Positions 14,971-18,226 of a stretch of 18,226 nucleotides of DNA are shown here, piece after piece. The translations under genes and the position numbers were made by a program. The DNA lies in assembly GCA_002500485.1 (NCBI GenBank), contig DLRJ01000110.1, forward strand, positions 1-18,226, read 5' to 3'. Source of the stretch: Dehalococcoidia bacterium UBA7891. Its GTDB lineage: Bacteria > Chloroflexota > Dehalococcoidia > Lucifugimonadales > UBA826. Each line of letters opens with the position of its first letter. Position 1 is the stretch's first letter. The notes below the pieces were generated by a model. That model worked only from the letters and a program-made list of their open reading frames with translations, made no database searches and was not told the origin of the DNA.

Positions 14971-15919
14971 TGTGGCTGTGTTGGATGACTATCAGAATGT
15001 TGCGGTTGGATTCGCAAACTGGGGTCAACTATCGAGCGAAGCTAAGGTTACAGTTTTCAATGATCACATCCACGATTCGGATTCTTTAGTGAAAAGGTTG
15101 GAATCGTTCGAAATCGTTTGTGCTATGAGAGAAAGAACTCCTTTCCCTATCGAAATATTACAGCGACTCCCTAAATTGCAATTATTGATTACGACCGGTA
15201 TGAGGAACGCATCAATAGATGTTAAAGAAGCGAATAACCTGGGTGTCGTCGTTTGTGGAACAGATGGCCTTCTCTACCCGACAGCTGAATTAGCCTGGGG
15301 GTTGATTTTAGATTTAGCTCGAAACATAGCAAAGGAGAATGAGTCAGTTAAAAGGGGAAAGTGGCAAAGTACGGTAGGTGTTGGATTGAAGGGAAAAACC
15401 CTCGGGCTGATTGGTCTAGGTAATCTTGGTGGCCAGGTGGCTAATTATGGAAATGCTTTTGGGATGGATGTGATCGCTTGGAGCCAAAATTTAACTAAAG
15501 AAAAAGCAGAAAGAAGGAATACGAAATATGTTTCTTTGGAAACCCTAATGGCTGAATCAGATTTTATCAGTATCCACACTGTGCTTAGCTCAAGGACTAA
15601 AGACCTTATTGATGCATCTAAACTTAAATTGATGAAAAAAACTAGTTTTCTTATCAATACCTCTCGAGGCCCAATCGTGAATGAATTAGCACTAGTTAAT
15701 GCCTTGGCCGAAGGTGAAATAGCTGGTGCTGCATTGGATGTGTTTAGCTTGGAGCCATTGCCTTCAGATCATCCTTTAATCACTTTAGAAAACACCATTA
15801 TTACCCCACATATTGGATATGTTACAAATGAAACGTATAAGATTTTCTACGAACAGACAGTAGAATGTGTTATCGGATTTATTCAAGGAAACCCTATTAG
15901 AGTAATAAGCCCTATCTGA
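14963..15919 (+). CDS. D-2-hydroxyacid dehydrogenase, NAD-dependent
   Basis: This 318-residue enzyme of the D-isomer-specific 2-hydroxyacid dehydrogenase family interconverts 2-keto acids and D-2-hydroxy acids with NAD(P)H in the cytoplasm. The nucleotide loop GLGNLG is at residues 151-156. The catalytic triad is Arg235 (in TSRGPIVNE), Glu264 (in LEPLP) and His283 (in TPHIGY). The opening VAVLDDYQNVA and the MRERTPFP segment are typical of the subgroup annotated as phosphoglycerate-dehydrogenase-like or generic 2-hydroxyacid dehydrogenases. The C-terminal ACT domain of many SerA enzymes is absent, so serine synthesis is not implied. AAAGGGG at 14951-14957 supports ATG 14963, and the gene overlaps the binding-protein gene by 8 nt. 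The pairing suggests both act on the same keto, hydroxy or amino acid. The substrate is not known. Confidence 0.9.
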   Translation: MLNVAVLDDYQNVAVGFANWGQLSSEAKVTVFNDHIHDSDSLVKRLESFEIVCAMRERTPFPIEILQRLPKLQLLITTGMRNASIDVKEANNLGVVVCGTDGLLYPTAELAWGLILDLARNIAKENESVKRGKWQSTVGVGLKGKTLGLIGLGNLGGQVANYGNAFGMDVIAWSQNLTKEKAERRNTKYVSLETLMAESDFISIHTVLSSRTKDLIDASKLKLMKKTSFLINTSRGPIVNELALVNALAEGEIAGAALDVFSLEPLPSDHPLITLENTIITPHIGYVTNETYKIFYEQTVECVIGFIQGNPIRVISPI

Positions 15920-15961
15920 TTTAACTAAAGGTTAAGGGCAAGTTTATGGAGGAAATAGCAA

Positions 15962-16447
15962 ATGCCATCATTCGATATTGTTTCAAAAACAGACCTTATG
16001 GAAGTCGATAATGCTGTTAATGGAGTAAAACGTCAGATTACACAACGGTTTGATCTTGCGGGAACTAAATGTGACATAGCACGAAGCGAAAACACATTAA
16101 CTATAACTGCCGACGACAATATGAAGCTGACGCAATTACACGACCTATTGAGGCAAAATTTTGCCAGTAGAAAAGTTGATGCTAAGGCACTGGACTTTGG
16201 AAAGGCGGAAAATGCTTCGGGGGACTCACTAAGACAAGTAATATCTATTAAGCAAGGAATTGATGCTGACCTTGCTAGAAAGATTAACAAATCTGTGAAA
16301 GGATCCAAAATGAAGGTTCAGATTTCTATAAAGGGAAGTGAACTTCATGTGTCAGGTAAGAAACGTGATGAACTTCAAGAAGCCATAGCTTTTATAAAAA
16401 AAATGGAAACTAATCAGCCGCTACAGTATGTAAACTTTAGGGACTGA
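15962..16447 (+). CDS. yajQ: YajQ-family nucleotide-binding protein
   Basis: This 161-residue protein is of the YajQ/UPF0234 (DUF520) family. It opens with PSFDIVSKTDLMEVDNAVNG, continues with RFDLAG, LTITADD, DLLRQ, and ISIKQGIDADLARKINKSVKGSKMKVQ, and ends with LQYVNFRD. These are the family's conserved blocks in order, at normal length. Relatives bind nucleotides, tRNA or cyclic di-GMP, and in Xanthomonas a homologue acts as a c-di-GMP-responsive transcription co-factor. Which of these applies here is not shown. GGAGG at 15948-15952 fixes ATG 15962. It lies 42 bp after the dehydrogenase gene and could be the last gene of that operon, although YajQ has no obvious link to it. Its 3' end overlaps a tentative small ORF on the other strand. 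Confidence 0.9.
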   Translation: MPSFDIVSKTDLMEVDNAVNGVKRQITQRFDLAGTKCDIARSENTLTITADDNMKLTQLHDLLRQNFASRKVDAKALDFGKAENASGDSLRQVISIKQGIDADLARKINKSVKGSKMKVQISIKGSELHVSGKKRDELQEAIAFIKKMETNQPLQYVNFRD

Positions 16448-16577
16448 TTACGCCTAGATATTTTGCATCTGCCATACAGGCCGTGAGGGGATTGTGTTTC
16501 AGGTCTGATTTTTGTTCTTTAAGTGCTGATGAGAATGTGTATTTCGGAACCAAGGAAACGTAATCGTTGCTGGACAT
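16437..16577 (-). CDS. tentative 46-residue small protein, unknown
   Basis: A short open frame on the minus strand begins at ATG 16575-16577 behind AAGGGA with a suitable gap. It encodes a mostly polar 46-residue peptide ending in KYLGVISP. It occupies a 267-bp gap that otherwise holds no gene, and its last 11 bases run into the 3' end of the yajQ gene. I do not recognise it. Chance open frames of this length are common, so support rests only on the ribosome binding site, the position in a gap and the tandem neighbour. Confidence 0.2.
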   Translation of the reverse strand: MSSNDYVSLVPKYTFSSALKEQKSDLKHNPLTACMADAKYLGVISP

Positions 16578-16587
16578 CTAATTTCCC

Positions 16588-16671
16588 TTAATCTGCAGCG
16601 ACAAGAAATCGATATAGCAGATATATGATCAAAATAACTGAGCCTATTATGAAGGTAGAAGCTGATCTCAT
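16588..16671 (-). CDS. tentative 27-residue single-membrane-span peptide
   Basis: This tiny minus-strand frame downstream of the LLM gene encodes MRSAST, then about 16 strongly hydrophobic residues (FIIGSVILIIYLLYRF), then LVAAD. It looks like a single membrane helix with a positive N-terminal flank. No good ribosome binding site is seen. It ends ten bases before the start of the 46-residue frame. It may be a real membrane peptide, a leftover of a larger gene, or chance. Confidence 0.2.
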   Translation of the reverse strand: MRSASTFIIGSVILIIYLLYRFLVAAD

Positions 16672-16714
16672 TGAAAGAACGTGCCAGTCGAAAAATTTCC
16701 TAGAATAGTATTTT

Positions 16715-17749
16715 TCAACGCAACTTTGGCATTACTTCTTTACAAAATAGTGAAAGCGAGTTTTCTACAATGCCGGCAGGAATTTCTTCTCCCGCATTAA
16801 ACTCTGCTGCAATCCCGTCTAGAGTAAGAACATCAATCATATTTTTGAGTTGTTCCACAACGGTATCCGGGTCTCCTACTGCTACCTTTTCCCCCTGTAT
16901 ATCGGTCCAGTCTATTTCCGATAGGTTTTTGCTGGTATTGCCTTCAGTATTTAATGATGCCGTCGCATTAGTACCAAGCTGAGATCCCAAGCGTCGGAAC
17001 TGTTTCATGAAACTCGCTTCCGAATTTGCCAAAGCTTCCTGGGTCGAGTTTGCTACGTGCACTGGAACCCTTAGCAAAATACTACCAGTAGCATGTTCGG
17101 ATTCTCTAAGGGCATCACGATACAAAACGACTTGCTGGGCAACGTCGTATAAAGAAAGCCCTCTTACTCCAACAAAAATTGGAATTCCCATCTGCCCCAA
17201 TGTGGTGAAAGTTTCGGAGGTTGTGGCTGCTATACGCATTTGCGGGTACGGATTTTGCAACGGTTTTGGGGTCAAACACACGTCTTCATAACTGTTATAT
17301 TTCCCGGAATAAGTGAAGCTGTCTTCAGTGAAAGCCTTTTTGATTATCTCCATGGCCTCATAAAATCGCTCTCTGCTTTCCGTGTATGGTATGTTGTACC
17401 CATTATAGGCACTAGGAAGCCCACTCCTACCGATACCAAATTCGAATCGTCCTCCACTGACATGGTCTAAGGTTGCTACTTCTTCGGCGATTCTGAGAGG
17501 GTTACCAAGCGGTAATATTTGTACTGCTGTGCCTATTTTGATTTTTTTTGTTCGGCCCGCTATCGCCGCTGCTAAAACTAACGGAGCAGATAACACTGAA
17601 CGGTTTGGGTTGAAGTGGGTTTCGGCTAGCCAGACTGTATCGAGCCCCAGTTCTTCAGCGAGTGCGACATGGTCAAAGGATTCTTGAAAAGCGTCCTCTT
17701 GTCCATTTCCTTCTCTAGTATGGAATTCCATGAAGCTTCCAAAATTCAT
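16715..17749 (-). CDS. LLM-class flavin-dependent oxidoreductase (luciferase-like monooxygenase)
   Basis: This intact 344-residue protein has the bacterial luciferase-like fold. The landmarks are LAEELGLDTVWLAETHF, KIKIGTAVQILPLGNPLRIAEEVATLDHVSGGRFEFGIGRSGLPSAY, ESRERFYEAMEIIKKAF, VCLTPKPLQNPYPQMRIAATTSETF, and a C-terminal GDPDTVVEQLKNMID block before FCKEVMPKLR. The order and spacing match family members that use FMNH2 (or F420) to oxidise small organic or sulfur compounds in the cytoplasm. The substrate is not known. AAAGGA, complementary to 17756-17761, fixes the start codon at 17749. It is the only intact one of the three LLM genes in the right half of the window and runs away from yajQ. 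A possible promoter lies at 17803-17831. Confidence 0.9.
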   Translation of the reverse strand: MNFGSFMEFHTREGNGQEDAFQESFDHVALAEELGLDTVWLAETHFNPNRSVLSAPLVLAAAIAGRTKKIKIGTAVQILPLGNPLRIAEEVATLDHVSGGRFEFGIGRSGLPSAYNGYNIPYTESRERFYEAMEIIKKAFTEDSFTYSGKYNSYEDVCLTPKPLQNPYPQMRIAATTSETFTTLGQMGIPIFVGVRGLSLYDVAQQVVLYRDALRESEHATGSILLRVPVHVANSTQEALANSEASFMKQFRRLGSQLGTNATASLNTEGNTSKNLSEIDWTDIQGEKVAVGDPDTVVEQLKNMIDVLTLDGIAAEFNAGEEIPAGIVENSLSLFCKEVMPKLR

Positions 17750-17802
17750 TCTTTATCCTTTGTGAACCAAAAGGGAGTCAACAATTTTCTGAAATTGGCA
17801 TC

Positions 17803-17831
17803 AGAATAAAGAGGCTAGGTGTAGAAATCAA
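17803..17831 (-). promoter_or_regulatory. possible promoter of the 17749 LLM gene
   Basis: On the minus strand TTGATT (complement of 17826-17831) and TATTCT (complement of 17803-17808) are 17 bp apart, each matching four of six sigma-70 consensus bases. They lie about 55-80 bp before the start codon. The upstream gene ends at 17849, so some such element is expected here. Confidence 0.3.
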
Positions 17832-17848
17832 GGGTAGAAGGCGGGAAT

Positions 17849-18226
17849 TCAACTTCTAGCCTCAAACGTTCCAGAAGGGCCAGTTCTTAAATGGGAGTTG
17901 TCATTCAGGCAAACAACGGACCATCCCTTGCTGTTAAATATAAACCTGGAAATTGAAGTGTTATCTACACCAATTTTATATATCAACCTTTGATCAAAAC
18001 CCATGATGTAATGAAATATTGACCTCATAGTATTCCCATGGCCTATGATAGCTATCTTCAAGGATGTAGGGGTGCTACAGAGTTTGCGGTTGTAAATCAG
18101 TTCATCTTCTAGCCAATTCGTTGCTCTTTTTTGCACTTCCCTTATGCTTTCGCCATCGGGCCCTACAAAGTCCCTACCCTTTTCCATGATGTAAGTCATT
18201 GTATCGTTGGTATAGGCCTCCTCAGT
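17849..18226 (-). CDS. histidine phosphatase family protein (partial, N-terminus outside window)
   Basis: The frame is open from the right edge to TGA at 17849-17851, giving 125 residues of the C-terminal part. GPDGESIREVQKRATNWLEDEL is the conserved GES-x-x-x-V-x-x-R block, and IAIIGHGNTMRSIFHYIMG carries the second catalytic His of the phosphoglycerate mutase/histidine phosphatase fold. The tail LIYKIGVDNTSISRFIF matches the usual end of this family. The RHG motif with the phospho-accepting His would lie beyond base 18226. Family members remove phosphate from sugar phosphates, phosphoglycerate or cofactor precursors such as alpha-ribazole phosphate; which of these applies is not decided by this half. 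An internal ATG at 18197-18199 is probably not the start. Confidence 0.8.
   Translation of the reverse strand, partial: TEEAYTNDTMTYIMEKGRDFVGPDGESIREVQKRATNWLEDELIYNRKLCSTPTSLKIAIIGHGNTMRSIFHYIMGFDQRLIYKIGVDNTSISRFIFNSKGWSVVCLNDNSHLRTGPSGTFEARS

Noticed and set aside
1..18226. CRISPR arrays, tRNA or rRNA genes, insertion sequences, attachment sites
   Set aside because: No regularly spaced direct repeats, cloverleaf-like segments, transposase motifs or terminal repeats were found on reading both strands.

Overview
The window reads as chromosomal DNA of an uncultured, moderately AT-rich bacterium. The best guess is the marine SAR202 clade of Chloroflexota. That guess is an inference: four luciferase-like (LLM) flavin/F420-dependent oxidoreductase genes lie within 18 kb, beside an HpcH/HpaI aldolase, a DAO-type flavoprotein, an SDR and a D-2-hydroxyacid dehydrogenase, and expanded flavin monooxygenase families are known from SAR202. 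No rRNA, tRNA, CRISPR array, insertion sequence or phage gene was seen.

Layout. The left edge holds the last codons of an FtsX/MacB-type ABC permease (3-74). An HpcH/HpaI aldolase follows (290-1051) and ends in a clear intrinsic terminator. Next come a FlaR-like P-loop nucleotide kinase with a shortened Walker A loop (1290-1847) and an F420-type LLM oxidoreductase with a GTG start (1897-2823). The centre is dominated by one 1722-residue lipoprotein (2972-8140). It carries two PPC domains, a long Ala/Glu coiled coil, five Ig/cadherin-like repeats and a C-terminal M6-like zinc metallopeptidase. A strongly structured gap then leads to a small alpha/beta-barrel protein (8370-8690), a DAO-family FAD oxidoreductase (8782-9900), an SDR (10000-10755) and an overlapping stand-alone Ada-type zinc module (10745-10951).

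Two LLM genes then converge with no base between their stop codons, and both are broken. The first (11011-12159, +) has a single in-frame TAA. The second (12160-13214, -) has lost about 67 nt at a probable microhomology, which shifts its frame. They look like decaying members of an expanded family.

On the right, a probable four-gene operon on + encodes a two-domain sulfurtransferase (13380-14228), a family-3 solute-binding-fold protein without a signal peptide (14260-14970), a D-2-hydroxyacid dehydrogenase overlapping it by 8 nt (14963-15919) and a YajQ-family protein (15962-16447). The minus strand ends the window with two tentative tiny ORFs, an intact LLM oxidoreductase (16715-17749) and the C-terminal part of a histidine phosphatase that runs off the right edge.

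How the genes fit together: most encode soluble redox or carbon-carbon-bond enzymes suited to breaking down varied organic acids. The exception is the giant lipoprotein, which is a surface-anchored putative protease. The items most worth a second look are the domain order and duplicated HExxH of the lipoprotein, the pair of broken LLM genes, the orphan Ada zinc module, and the signal-less binding protein coupled to a dehydrogenase.
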